Shown here: positions 13,685-25,747 of the stretch, in pieces
How the letters are laid out: each line of letters opens with the position of its first letter
Position numbering within the stretch: the first letter of the stretch is position 1
Assembly: GCA_028564675.1 (NCBI GenBank)
Contig: JAOVVO010000248.1
Location: 39,274-103,273, forward strand
Direction: 5' to 3'
DNA: 64,000 nt
DNA from: Onchocerca lupi
Lineage: Eukaryota > Nematoda > Chromadorea > Rhabditida > Onchocercidae
Made by a program: the position numbers and the translations under genes
Notes under the pieces: model-generated
What the model was told of the DNA's origin: nothing
Databases searched by the model: none
The model's input: the letters and a program-made list of their open reading frames with translations, nothing else

Positions 13685-14030
13685 TTAAGCCGAGCGACAT
13701 TCAAAACATAGTCGCTTAAAAAACTTTGAGTTCGCATACTTCGTGATCACCTTTGTACCTTCCGAAGCAACATACTTGGCCAATTTGCCAGAAGGGATAA
13801 CTCTCACAGCCATATGAATTTCCCGAGAGGAAATGGTATGACGTTTATTATAGTGGGCCAAGAGACCTGCTTCAGAGGCAGTACGTTCCAAGACATCGTT
13901 CACGACGAAATTCACAACTGACATAGCCTTTGAGGAGATGCTCGTATTAGGATGCACCTACTTCAGGACTCGATAAATGTAAGGAGTCCTACTTCAGGAC
14001 TCCTCTCGTCAGCCTCGTGCTTCTTGTCAC
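13685..14030 (-). pseudogene. Histone H2B pseudogene
   Basis: From 13957 down to about 13710 the minus strand encodes about 80 residues of the H2B histone fold and C-terminus: VHPNTSISSKAMS, ERTASEAGLLAHYNKR, TISSREIHMAVR and SEGTKVITKYANSK. H2B is a core nucleosome subunit of about 123 residues. The copy is broken in three ways. The Gln of the conserved VLKQVHP is a TAG (13958-13960). The segment before it is scrambled by a 15-bp direct duplication that also carries that TAG. The normal stop after SSK is lost, so the frame runs on as FFKRLCFECRSA to 13685. The basic N-terminal tail is absent. No introns are seen, so it could be a decayed genomic H2B copy or a retrocopy. Confidence 0.9.
13957..14002. 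repeat. 15-bp direct repeat, period 31, in the H2B remnant
   Basis: The sequence CCTACTTCAGGACTC occurs at 13957-13971 and again at 13988-14002. On the minus strand each copy reads GAGTCCTGAAGTAGG, which contains the TAG that interrupts H2B. The repeat looks like a short tandem duplication that garbled the start of the histone fold. Confidence 0.9.
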
Positions 14031-14035
14031 TATTA

Positions 14036-15769
14036 TTTCCAAACGAATCAGGCAAATTCACGTACGTTTATAATATTGTGATGAATGTTTTTGGCTTATA
14101 AAAAGGAACATCACAATTCTTCCATAAATTTCTGAAACAAAAAAAAAGTATTGTCAAATTTAATGGTAGTCACATATTTGATGTCATACTAAGCGAATAA
14201 GAAGAATTTATTATTTTAAAAAACACCAAATAAACTTATGAAGAATTGAATGCGTGAGAAAAAAAGTTATTTTATTAGTTCTCAAATAAGATTTATTTAA
14301 AAAATAGGAAGACCAATTTATAGTTATTCAAGAAAAATATTTCAGATGAACGATGAGACTATTCGACCATTCAAGTTGATATATTTCCCAATTAAGATTT
14401 AATGAATGTGCCATACAATCATAAATAACCATTTAGAAATTAACTCACAAGCTTTTCTTAGATATAGCACTAAAGAATGTTGGATATTTTATGATTTGCT
14501 TTGATAAGAATGTTGTTGCAAGCTCTCTGAAAAGCAATTATGATATGTCAGTCAACACGGCCAAGCGTATCCAAAATTTTCCGTGGAACTTACAAACTGG
14601 ATATTATTATCTTTGCAGTTATCATTGCTGCACGATTATCCAACTCGTAAAATCCTGCAGTTACAATTTACTTTTGCAGAAGTATGAAAATATTTTAGAA
14701 AACAAGTAATTACTTCCTGTAATAACAAAATAGGTAACTGGATGATATGGTTAGTACTTCTGTAAAAGGATGAATCATAGATACTGTTTTTTTTGTCATC
14801 ATCACCGATAATGATTTCATTCTAAGAATGATATCAATGATATCGTCACAATTATTTACAGCATTTCGAATTTGTTCTCAGAAACTTTATGGTGAGGTGA
14901 AATTTCTGTCTTGATAATGTAACGAAACAATCAAATTCCTATTATTGATGAGGAGAAATTCAATATGCAAACTAGCATTCAGAGAGATTAAAAAAATGAG
15001 TGAATTTGCCTAACTTTTTTGTAATAACATCAGTTGAGAATCTATTATTTTTTTTTTTTGAATATTCTCTATAAAAATTGAGTGTATAAATTGTCATAAG
15101 TACAAATTATTGATTAATGGACAGTTATAAAAAGAGTGGTAGGGTTACAAATATCAAGATAACGCCCAGGATTTCGAAGGAGGTCAAGAATAGGAGTTAA
15201 TCTTATTCAGGAAAGTTGAGAATCTAAAAAAATTTTTTGAGTTCCTGTTTTTCTGTATAAAGTTGTAAATTTTTTTGCCAATGAATGAATGAATTTGCAA
15301 TTTCACAGCAATTTTATAAACACAAAATGATCAATACCATAGCCAATGTATTTTATATTTTCATTCGTCAACTTTTTGCAAAATTTACTCTTTTTTTTCT
15401 TTTCTTTTCTTTTCTTTCTTTTTTTTTCTTTTTTTTTTTCGTAGCTCACTTTAATTTCTTCGCATTGTTATCTAAGTTTTCATTTCATTTCGTTTCAGTG
15501 AATACTTGACTTTGTCTTTGTTGGCGATACCTCTCTTCATAAAATCGAAACCGAAGCAAGTAGTAATAATGTAAGAATGAATGAATTAATTTGACATTGT
15601 TGAAACAATGGCGATACATTTCATTCCTACTACTTTCCAGTAATAATGATGAATTTGATAATCTCCCTTATTTTGTCTTATCGATTCGATTTTTGATGAA
15701 ATTTAAAATCGAATTTCAGTGGATTCGAAAGATTGAATTAGCCGGAGATTATTGTCTTTCGGCATTCTG
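14036..15769. other. Intergenic, nothing recognised
   Basis: A 72-codon open frame at 14491-14709 (+) resembles no family I know and shows no clear splice context. A pyrimidine-rich stretch of T runs lies at about 15388-15440. No RNA gene is visible. Confidence 0.5.
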
Positions 15770-18700
15770 ATGCTGGGGACTTCGTGTCTCAAAGATAAGC
15801 AACTCTTACTGACAAATAGCAATTTGGATGATTTCTTGCAACACTATGTATTTCCCATACAATTCATATTTGGTGTTGCCGGTAATTCCATCAACCTTAT
15901 CGTATTACTCAGCAAAGGGATGCGTTCAAAGGTTTATTCATATAGCTTTTATTTGCTTGTTTGTTTATTTCCGGAATATTTGTATGAATTTTAAAAACTT
16001 TTCAATTATATATCTTTATCGATTTTCCCAATATTTGATATGAATCGAACGATTTATGCTTACTTCATTTTTATTTAGAATATGCGACAATATTTTTTAG
16101 ACAAATTCATTATTGTCAGCAATGGCATTTGCGGATTTAGCCTTATTACTTTGTATGCTACCGCATTCGTTGGCTTCTTTTGAAATCGCATACCGCAGTT
16201 ATACATTTCGCTATTTTTACTACGTTAGCAAACGACAATTAAATGCATTCGCAAATTTCTTCTCCACAGCAGCAACTTGGCTCGTTCTTCATTTCTCATC
16301 ATTTTTTCATCTTTTTTTTTTTCTTCTATTCTACTGAACCATTAAACTATGAGATATACAAATAAGTCGAAATTATTGCTATTTTATATAATTTATAATC
16401 ATACTATATTATTCTTATATACTATACAAACATTATTTGTTTTCTGTTTGATGAACAATTATTTGAGAAGTAACTATTTTCCTTAAGAAAGCTTTTTATT
16501 TTTTTATTCACATTAGTATTAATTTGTTTCATTTCAATAATTTCGCGAACATCAAAGATTTTATTGATTGCTAAAATAATTAAATATAATATAACCATAA
16601 TAATGTTTATTTATGTTGTTCTTATTTGTTCACTAAATTCTCCAACATTTTTATTTGAATTTAATTTTTGCTCGAATTGTTGCTTGAATTTTTACTTGAA
16701 TTACTCCTGCATTACTTTTATGAGTAATGTATCTTTTACAGTCTTCAGAAATTAATCACAGTAATGTAAAATCAGATAGTAAATGTTGAATATTTATTTA
16801 ATACTTTAATCCAGTCAACATTGTCAACATTTGATTCTTAGGTTAGTGCTTACGGTATCCGTGGAACGATTCATCGGTATTCGATCACCGGTTCGTGCCC
16901 ATTTTAAATGGAAAGAAAAAGGTGTCCTATTGATTATTGTGCCGATATTTATTGGCGCATTTGTGATTACATTTTATCATCACATCGCTTACAAATACAG
17001 CATATACACTGTATGTAATGGTACTCAACTAAAGGGTAACGTCAGGCCGGTTTGTTCTTTGTCATTTTCTATCTCGATCGATTAATTGATAGCTGATAAA
17101 TGAAATCGGATTTGGAAGTCAAAAAATATTTCGACGGCTTCTCGATTATTTTCAATGCTACATGTCTCCCAGATGATAGCTGGTAACGAAGATGCACACT
17201 GAAATGGCCATTTATCGGCTCTTTGATAGATCTCATAGTGATATAAGTCGAATCGCTTCGTTTAATCCACCAATTGATTGAAGTATTTTGAGATTGAAAT
17301 TAAAATATAATTGTTGGAAAGTTTCGTTATCTCTCACCTATCATAAACATTCTCAACATTTCACTTGAAATTATCAAAAAATCCTAATTCTGAAAAAATA
17401 GAATGCTTAAAGATTTTAAAATAAATTTGGTTGAAGTGGTAAATTTAGAAAATTTTATTTCTGCTATCCTAATCTCCCCGTTTACATCTTTTCAGTCGTA
17501 TATTTAGCAAATTTAATTTACTAACAAAATGAAATACGATGTAAATTGCAGATAAATTATAACTGGACTGGAAATAAGCTATATGGTAATCTGTTATCAA
17601 AGTATATTCATTATGGGAAATATTTACAACTGATAACAGTTATCTTAGTACCCATTGTTGCCGTTGCATTCCTCAACGTATCCCTCATTTGTTTGATGCG
17701 TAATCGTGTCATAGTACAACGAAATCGTAGTACCAGTAATAACAGTGATTATAGGTTTATTTTCTTATTATATTTTTTGATGAAGAAAGAGTAAAGTGAA
17801 CAGAAGAAGAGAGAAGGCGAAAGTGATTTTTGATAAGTATAATGACAGATAAAGGAAAATGGAGTGAAAAAAATTATCTCCAGAGTTTTATTTTTGTTTT
17901 TGAGTTTTGAAAAAAATTCAAACATGCATTTTTATCACTGCAGTATGCTACGAAATTGTAATGATACTGGAATAATGCAACGACAAGAAAAGAAAGTAAC
18001 TGTTACCGTACTAGCGATTGTAACCTGTTTTACTATAAGCCATGTATGCTTTCCAAACTTTTATCTGTCTCCTTCATTTAATTTGTTGATTTTTCGCTCA
18101 CTTGTACCAGTTATTCGATTTATGCTCTCAACAGTTTTGTACACTAAATCAGTTTGAAAAAATTCTTTTGAATTTTATCCCATTGGTAGGTAAAGAATTC
18201 CAAGCATAGAACATTCATAATTATCAAAATGCAATAAATGAATGTAATTATCAAGAAAACAATTCAAAAAATAAATTTAATTCCCAAAGATTGCGTGAAT
18301 TTTAGGCACCATCATTGATACCTTTCGTTTGGGAAACATTTGGCATATCTAAGGAGAATCCACGGCCTTTTTTAGCAACAGTTAGCATTGCTAACTCATT
18401 GCTTATCACTGGAAAAGTTCTTAATTTTGTATTATTTTGCTCAAGTTCCGTGCATTTTCGCCGTCGCCTCATGCACATATTACTTTCTCATTTTGTAAGT
18501 TTTTCCTTTGCACTAAATGGCATTTTTTGCTTTTTTTTGCATTCAGTTTTTGCGTAATTCGCATGCATCTCAAATGCTTCTTCGTTTAATAAATGATGAA
18601 ATTTTTTTATGTTTTGAAAATTCGAAAAAACATGCGTGGGATTTCTTCAAATTTTTTGTAAAAATTTAGATGAGGCGATCGGAAAGCAGGAAATCGAAAA

Positions 18701-18837
18701 AAGTGTCGATATCACAATTCAAAAATTCCGCACCTGTACTTCCAATGCGAAAACTGAGCACATCCCTCAATCGACGTTCGATTCAATGGCAAGATTCAGT
18801 GGTAGGAAGTAAATTTTTGGTTGAAGAAAACAACTGA
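15770..18837 (+). CDS. Rhodopsin-family GPCR, probably neuropeptide receptor type
   Basis: Seven exons join in phase: 15770-15931, 16101-16279, 16842-17049, 17552-17754, 17944-18043, 18306-18494 and 18670-18837 (402 aa). Seven hydrophobic segments are evident. TM1 carries GVAGNSINLIVLL and TM2 LSAMAFADLALLLCML. At the end of TM3 SVERFIG is the DRY-box equivalent (ERF, residues 122-124). An extracellular loop 2 Cys and an NGT glycosylation site follow. TM5 is LQLITVILVPIVAVAFLNV, TM6 VTVLAIVTCFTISH, and TM7 ends with LNFVLFCSSSVHFRRRL. The tail (MRRSESRKSKKVSISQ) is basic and Ser-rich, as expected of a cytoplasmic GPCR tail. Receptors of this kind sit in the plasma membrane and couple extracellular ligands, in nematodes often FMRFamide-like peptides, to G proteins; the ligand here is unknown. 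The start ATG gives a short extracellular N-terminus of about 25 residues. The second intron (16280-16841) only keeps frame with a GC donor. The last intron has a perfect GTAAGT. Confidence 0.85.
16280..16841 (+). other. Intron with apparent GC-AG splice sites
   Basis: The protein must read AATW-LVLTVSVERF across this intron. That needs the exon to end at ACTTG, with GCTCGT as the donor, and to resume at G|TTAGTG after TTCTTAG. The only nearby GT (CTC|GTTCTT) gives no in-frame continuation. The GC donor context is weak, so a base error is possible. Confidence 0.45.
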
Positions 18838-19362
18838 AACATATCATTTTTTTTTTTTTTGCAACTAAGCCTTTTTCCTCCTTTATCCACCAGTGGTGTG
18901 GATAAAAATGGATTTTTTTTCAAAATTTTTTAAACGACGAAATTGAAAACTCCTCTGGGGCATATTTAAATGAGGTTATTATTTTCTATAAAAGTTTTAA
19001 TAATCATAAGAATCATAATGAAATTGTACTAAAAGTATGGACTTGAAAATGAACCTTTTTTTTCCTGTACGGCGTTATTATGTTAAATCAAATCGAGTTA
19101 AACTGAACTGAATTACTTTCCATATTTGTATGTTTATCTGTTCACAGTATTATGTTGTTGTTTGATCTCATTTATATTCATTTTTATATAAGATATGCAC
19201 AAAATACATTAAACATGATTACAAAGCGATCTTTGTACCACAACATAAATAATATCCAAAACAAACGAATACTGTTTATTGAAGAAAAAGAGAGAGAAAA
19301 ATTTCACATCTCTGTCTTTCCATTGATCTAAATCCAACATCCCAATAAACATCCAATCATTT
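18838..19362. other. Gap between convergent GPCR and CDK20 genes
   Basis: This holds the 3' ends of two genes on opposite strands. AT-rich sequence with short T runs is present; nothing coding is seen. Confidence 0.5.
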
Positions 19363-21848
19363 TTAATAATACTGCGCTAAACTAGCGTCCAAATCAGGCT
19401 CAGTAGAATCCATTTGCTGGGAAATTTTAAAACTCATTGGAGGTGGTACATACGGTGCTTGTTTCGGTATGTCGACCATAAAAAATTTATGCTGCAAAGC
19501 TGCTTCTGCTGAATAACGTTCCTCAGCTGAGTAAACGATCAGCTTCCGCAATAATGAAAGACATGTTTCGGGAGCTAATGGCACTGAAAATTAATTCCAT
19601 TGAAGTAGGATATTCGAATTTCAAGCATAAAATAAACCAACAGAACAAGCGAGATTCGATGTAGTTAAAGTGAACATTTATGCATAAAACTACGAAAAAA
19701 AAAAAGCTACATAAAGATCGTGTGATTTTAATTAAAGTTAATACGTCGGATAAATGCTCACCTTCTTTTATTCAAACATTTTTAACTTAATTATGTCAAT
19801 TTACAAGAAGAACTGAGAACAAAAAGGGAATTACCTATTTCTTTCCAATTATCCACCGGTTTATTATCCTCAAAAACAATTTTACCATAATCCGGCATAA
19901 TATTCCAGCTTTTCCAATTTCGTTCACAAGGTGAACCAAGCACAGATATCAGTTTCCCTATTTGCTCGATATCATTTCTGCCCTGTAGTGAATAAATTAC
20001 TTCAATAAACACACTTTTAAATTATAAATTCCAAAATTTATAGGATGACAATATTAATGTTCAATTATAAGATGAATCTTAACAAATCAGAAGGAAATGC
20101 TGTTTTCTTAGTAAGACAGAATCTGTTCTTTTTATCATTCTCATGCTGCTACTGCATTTATACGGTACTACAGCAAAGATTACCGATGCAGCACGCAAGT
20201 TTTTAGGTAAACAAATCCCATTTGAAATCAAGTCCAGTACCTGAACAATGCTTAACATAAGAATATCACTGCTCTATCACTCCGTACAAAAGACATTGCA
20301 ATCTCACATACATGTCATTTTTTTTTCTTTTTTTTACATTGATTTATTACAATTAAAGAGTACCACAAATAGTGGTGCACCATTATAAAATTCAGTAAAT
20401 ATACAGCCACAAGCCCATTCATCTACTTTAGGACCATAAGTTGTCGAACCGAACAATAATTCAGGTGCCCGGTACCATCTGGATGCTACCTGAAACAATT
20501 ACCTGATTTAAGATACAATCAATACAGTACACTGTTGAATTTTTAATTCCAAAGCGTCCAATCATCTTGAACTTTTCCAGGGGTCAGGCGAATTAAACAA
20601 AAACAGATGAACAGTAATAGAAGTTTCGTTTTTTTTATTTCGTTCATTTTTCTTACCTGGCAATCGTAATTTCGATTGGGATCATCCGATACATGAATAC
20701 AACACTGTCCAAAATCCGTAATTTTTAGTAGCCCTGTCGATGTAATCAATATATTATCCGGCTTTAAATCCTCCAAACATCATATATATTGATATAACCA
20801 TATCAAACAGAGAACTACAATTAACTGGTTCATTTTTTTTTTTTTTTTTCTTATGAGACAATTTCTCGTTGGATCTAATAGCTTACCCGATGCATGATAT
20901 TCAGGCTGTGCAGATAATCCATACCGATAAATAATTGATGCATGTAATATCGAGGAATTTCATCATTTAATGGACGATTGAAATCCTCAATTGCCAATTT
21001 CAAACTGGATCCGACATATTCCATCACAAGAGAAACCGCATCCGTGTTCAGGATTACATCGAATAATCTTACAATCTTAATTAAAAATGGTGTAATTCAA
21101 TAAAATTATCTTTTTAAGTAGGAAATATGATCTGAGAATGAAATAAATATTATGTTTGCTTGTTTAACAATTAAAAAAATTCTTTAAAAAATGAAAGAGA
21201 AAATTCTCTTTCTAGTTTGTGAATGATCGAAAAACTAAATGATATATTGCGAACTATTCATGTTGATGAATAAATATTAAGAAACATTTTTGTGGTACGC
21301 ATTTCGCAGAGCGAATACTTCCCGAATCAGTGAAATTTCATTCCGACTATTCCGTTTCAGCGGTATTCGTTTAATAGCCACTTCCTCATGGCTCTGTAAA
21401 AAATGTTTCAGATATCAATCTGAATAATTAACTTCGAGGCCTAGAAATATTTATTTTAACAGTTATATGTTATCATTATCCCAATAATCTAAATCAGATT
21501 ATTCTGAAAATGGCCAAGAAAAGAACCAGTCGAATAGACTTCCTAAAAACCTACAAGAATCCAACCATCCATATAAAGAATTTTTAAAATCATTACATTT
21601 TTTTGACAGATCATAAATGACTGAAATATATTAAAAATTATGGACCTCAGAATTTGATCAACTCAACTTTGCTTTGATAATTTCGACGTCTTCTCTGGCT
21701 TACAACCTACCTGGCAATGAGTTGCTTTCAAAACGACACCGAATGCTCCTCGACCAATAACAGAGATGATATGATAGGAATCATCGTAACCCTCCGATGT
21801 GTACAGTCTTGACCTTGACATCATTTCCCGTTTCTGCAAGATGTGCAT
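19363..21848 (-). CDS. cdk20: Cyclin-dependent kinase 20 (CCRK / DYF-18) orthologue
   Basis: Seven exons join in phase on the minus strand: 21711-21848, 21286-21393, 20887-21075, 20657-20770, 20367-20489, 19835-19982 and 19363-19583. They give 346 aa, close to the usual CDK20 length. All kinase landmarks are present: P-loop IGRGAFGVV (residues 31-39), VAIK Lys54, catalytic MHRDLKPDN (Asp146), DFG at 164-166, and RWYRAPELL (187-195). CDK20-type signatures follow: GRNDIEQIGKLISVLGSP and MPDYGKIVFEDNKP. In animals CCRK phosphorylates ICK/MAK-type kinases, and the C. elegans orthologue DYF-18 regulates cilium length and intraflagellar transport. Divergent details are FGQCC instead of FGLAR, SRWYRAPE instead of TRWYRAPE, and VDEWACGC instead of VDLWSVGC. 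Translation could instead begin at the paired ATGs nine codons in, because the sequence before them (CATCTTGCAG) resembles an acceptor. Confidence 0.93.
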
Positions 21849-22007
21849 GCAACTGCTATGTTACAATCTACAGCATTTAATATAATCCTCGGATCCTAAG
21901 ATGACGTTTACACGAAAAACCATCACCGTAATACCAGTTTGATTGATGAATAATGTCTATTGATAAAACTGGTCGCCAAATGTAAAGAACTTCCAGAATT
22001 ATTGACA

Positions 22008-22511
22008 TCATTTTTTCGAAAAAACTGCACATCTGTCCGAAGGAAACATTGAAATAAGTCCTTCATTTCTCTTTCCAAATTGATAATATACTAACTTTCC
22101 GATACTACTAAGAAGAACTACTAAGAGCCCAAAACTTCCTACAATTACTAAGACCTCAAATTTCGCATTAGTTCCGTACTTTATCCGAATAAAGTATGAT
22201 GACATGCGCTCCCCAAACTTGGAACAAAACAAAAAAAAAAAAAAAAATAAAACCATAACGCACACAAAAACCCATTTCCATAAAAACATCCATTTCCTAC
22301 TCAGTGCCGTAGCCATGGAAACACTGGGCAACGAATAATGCCAGTTTAAAGAAAATCGACTTGAGCCTAATATTCTCTCCAGATTCTTACGACTGCATTC
22401 AATTAACAGTGTGAAACAGTAAAATTTGAAAAATTGTGGCAGTGCTGATAGATTAAATTCCCAAATATACGTATGTGATGCTGGATGATTTATCATACTA
22501 CTGATAGACAT
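22008..22511 (-). CDS. Uncharacterised 167-codon open frame with a membrane-like segment
   Basis: One of the longest uninterrupted frames in the window. It includes the hydrophobic run LVIVGSFGLLVVLLSSIGKL and, earlier, a poly-Phe run produced by a T15 tract, which looks more like intron sequence (possible TGG|GTTTTT to CCAAG|TTTGGG). It lies between the CDK20 gene and the first TMED gene on the same strand. No family was recognised; it may be chance or a small spliced membrane-protein gene. Confidence 0.2.
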   Translation of the reverse strand: MSISSMINHPASHTYIWEFNLSALPQFFKFYCFTLLIECSRKNLERILGSSRFSLNWHYSLPSVSMATALSRKWMFLWKWVFVCVMVLFFFFFLFCSKFGERMSSYFIRIKYGTNAKFEVLVIVGSFGLLVVLLSSIGKLVYYQFGKRNEGLISMFPSDRCAVFSKK

Positions 22512-23085
22512 CCATGAAGCAATTACTATAATGATTGCTTCGAAAAATGCAGCTTTAATATCTCCGCTGTGTTACGCATTGAAAATTCGTCATATAATCG
22601 AAATTTTATGTACCAAATGTAAACAGAAACAAATTTGAACATTTCAAGTGAGAATATGGAACAATTAGTTGGAAACATTACATTAAATACAAATTTCGTA
22701 AGAATAGCAACAGAAAGAACTAATTCGAGTAAAAAAATATTAAAATTTGAAAATTCGGTTAAAAATTAAGTAGAGAAATCTAACGAATGCTATAAGCAAC
22801 TAAAAAATGATGGCAATAGTTGTGGAATGATGCTTAGATTTCAAAATTTTCTTCATTGATTTTATAATAACTTCGATGATCTAACAACACATCAAAGTTC
22901 TTAGAAACGAACAATAGCTTCTGTGAAGTAGTGAACGAGAAAAAAAAAAGACAAATAGTACAGGCATATTCTGTGAATATATTGATCACTTGTATATTTC
23001 AGTGACATGACTCAATCTAAATTTCACAGCAAAGAGCTTATACTAATGGCAGTGTCCATAGATAGCATTTGACTTGATACAAGAA
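22512..23085. other. Intergenic, nothing recognised
   Basis: AT-rich spacer downstream of the first TMED gene. No open frame of interest is seen. Confidence 0.5.
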
Positions 23086-24375
23086 TTAATCATCCAAGCG
23101 ACCTTTTCGTAGGATCCGACCAATCCTTGAGTTTTCTTCAAAAAGGCTACGCACCATGTAAACCTGAAAGTGAATTCATTCAACAGATTGAATATATCAC
23201 CAATTCTACACCATCGCAAATACTTATAAATCCGATTTACCTGCACAGAGAGGGCAAAGAGCATGACGAACAAGTGCAACACACTCCAGAAATTTATCAT
23301 TTCATAACTACGTTCAATCGCAGTTCGATCAGCCAGTTCTATACTTGCATATTGTCTTTGCAACCTTTCAATGGTATTCAAATTATTTTTAACGTTCGTC
23401 GTCACATTCTGAAAATAGGAAACCACTTCTGAAACAGCTATTCAAAAGCATAAAAAGAAAAAAAAGACCACTTCAGCTCAGAAGGGAATACTACTTAATT
23501 GAGCCTAGGTACCTGAAAATGGTCAACACGTGTGTCCAGTGTATGCAAAAGTTCTGCTCCAACATTGATTTGCTGATCAAAACCTCCAAGAAAATGACCT
23601 TGCGCATCCAAAAGAAATAATTCGAAAAAAACCCGTTTATCAGACTGAATGCTGAATGTATTATCAAAACAAAATAAATAGTCACCATAACCAGCACCAA
23701 CCATATTCAAATCAACCCTGAAAAAACACTTAAAAACACTCCAAAAATCCAACTGACTATTTTTAGACAATAAGTACACCTCCTACATTGATAATTTACC
23801 GATACAAGCTGAATAATTTTTCTGCCAACTTAATTTTCTTCCTCTTGGGCAAAAACGAAAGTTCTATAAATCTTCAGTCCATGAAATCTGAATAAGAGTG
23901 CTCGAAAATATGCTGGGAAGTTGGTTTACCCACTTGAAACTTGGTTAAGTGCTAATTCAACATTTATAAAAAAAACGAAAACTTTAAGTAGAGCAAAAGA
24001 TTTATGATAAAATTAGAAATTTTTGACAAACTTGTGCGTCCCATCAGTATGCTTCAGATCATTGATCAAACGTAATCCTTTCGGTGATGTGATATAGAAT
24101 GTAATATCCAGTCCACCACCCGCAATGACCTGCAATTAAGATACTGACTAGTATAGACGTCTGTGTACCATTAATTAAAATATATTAATTTCTATTCAGA
24201 AAATTAGTGAAAACACTACCTGAAAATCGACTTCAAATGATCGATATTTTCCATTAACAATCGTAAAACCGTAACATTCCGTTTTCCCCGCCGGAACAAT
24301 TACTGTATAAGCAAACTCATCTGCTACTACCAAATACGTTGACAGTACAAAAAATACGAGATGATGTAGGGCCAT
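23086..24375 (-). CDS. p24 family cargo receptor, TMED1/TMED5-like
   Basis: Five exons join in phase: 24220-24375, 24032-24129, 23513-23717, 23241-23408 and 23086-23163 (234 aa). It starts with a signal peptide (MALHHLVFFVLSTYLVVA) and then the GOLD domain: FAYTVIVPAGKTECYGF, VIAGGGLDITFYITSPKG and the hallmark GDYLFCFDNTFS, with the two Cys that form the p24 disulfide. Next comes a coiled-coil region (VTTNVKNNLNTIERLQRQYA) and one C-terminal transmembrane segment beginning NFWSVLHLFVMLFALSVQV. The short cytosolic tail is MVRSLFEENSR...RKGRLDD. p24 proteins cycle between ER and Golgi, binding COPII and COPI coats and selecting cargo such as GPI-anchored proteins. Membership of the gamma (TMED1/5) subgroup is inferred from similarity. 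A second family member with matching intron phases lies about 1.4 kb upstream, so the pair is a tandem duplication. Confidence 0.93.
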
Positions 24376-25747
24376 TATCACGGCATACCTATTTCTCAGC
24401 AAGCAGAAAATTACTTTTATTTCTAACAAAATTCCTCATCCATTTCCTCCTAATACTGAAAAAATTTCTGGATAAAAGTTATGGTAAGATGGCGAAAAGT
24501 GCATCATTTGGTGACAAGAGGCAGTCAATGCAAATAACCATAATTCCAGTAAATAGAAATGCGCTAGAAATACAAATCATAATGTGTAAACAAAGATCAG
24601 AACTTGTCATCATAAATTAAAAGTTCAATTTGTAACATGCGATGTGAAATAAGATAACAAAGTCAGAAAGGGAATATTTGACTTCAATTAGAGACTGACT
24701 TATCTCTCAGTTTGCGGATAATGTTAATATTTCTGCTGATCGCTACTAACTCAATACATTACTTAGCCCAAGATCCAGTCCTTTATTCTAATATAAAAAA
24801 TACAAAAACTCCTTGCTCACATACCATTTTTTACAATCACAATTCTGATATGAATTGGTACCTAATTACAATTTTATAGAAAAAAAAAAAACCCCCTATA
24901 GAGAATGTAAAAACCAATGAATTAGTTCCAGACCCATTTAATGTGCTAATGTATCGCTTTTGAAAAGTACACCTGTCATAAAAACCAGTTATAAGTCAAT
25001 CACGAAACTAAATGCTTAATTCATACGTCTCTTATCTCTTGTAATCTGGCATATTTTTAATACTGAATTTTGTGGTACCCTTTTAGACATATATATTTTC
25101 TAAACACTGAATCCAACCCTAACTCATTTATTTCCTTAGTTCACCTGAACTGGCAAGGAGTTTCCATGAATAAAACCCTTCCTACATGTTACGCAGAAAT
25201 ATAAGAGAAATATATCAGCTCGCTACAATACGTACAATATTCAAAAGCTCGTACATACAAAATTTTATTTATATTAACTAAATCTAAAACAAATTGGATT
25301 TTCAACTGCAAAGAAGTGAACCGTTAAGTACTTCGCTCGTTTAACTGCAGATGTAATAGAAATCGGAATTCTCTAATTTCCAAATAAACTGAAAATAAAT
25401 CCATCTAATATATCAAGATTTTATCACTCATCCGTGTTAACTTGGCAGTTATCAAAGTTGCTGGTAAAATAATCAAATACGAAAGGGGACCAGTTTTCAA
25501 AACTAATTAAAAAATTTCTTTTTTACAGGAAAATCCTTATTTCTTCCATCATCTCACCCTTCCTGGATTATCGTTCTATCGCCTATCATCAATCGTCGAT
25601 AAATCCTTGCAATTTTACATAAAACAAATTCTGTTAAACACGTTTATTATGATATGTATCACAGTTTCCGTCCCATTAAAGACATATAGGTCATAACTAT
25701 CATATCATAAATTGATTACAAGAAAAGATGATACAGATTAATATGTG
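24376..25747. other. Spacer between tandem TMED genes
   Basis: About 1.4 kb of AT-rich sequence between two same-strand paralogues. It should hold the promoter of the downstream copy, but no element stands out. Confidence 0.5.

Noticed and set aside
18547..18660. Extra exon between the TM7 exon and the tail exon of the first GPCR
   Set aside because: An open stretch follows TTCAG, but no usable donor allows splicing to the tail. The direct GTAAGT-to-TTTAG splice keeps phase and gives a typical GPCR tail.
23127..23432. Plus-strand 101-codon open frame
   Set aside because: It is antisense to the coiled-coil and membrane exons of the first TMED gene, which match the family well.
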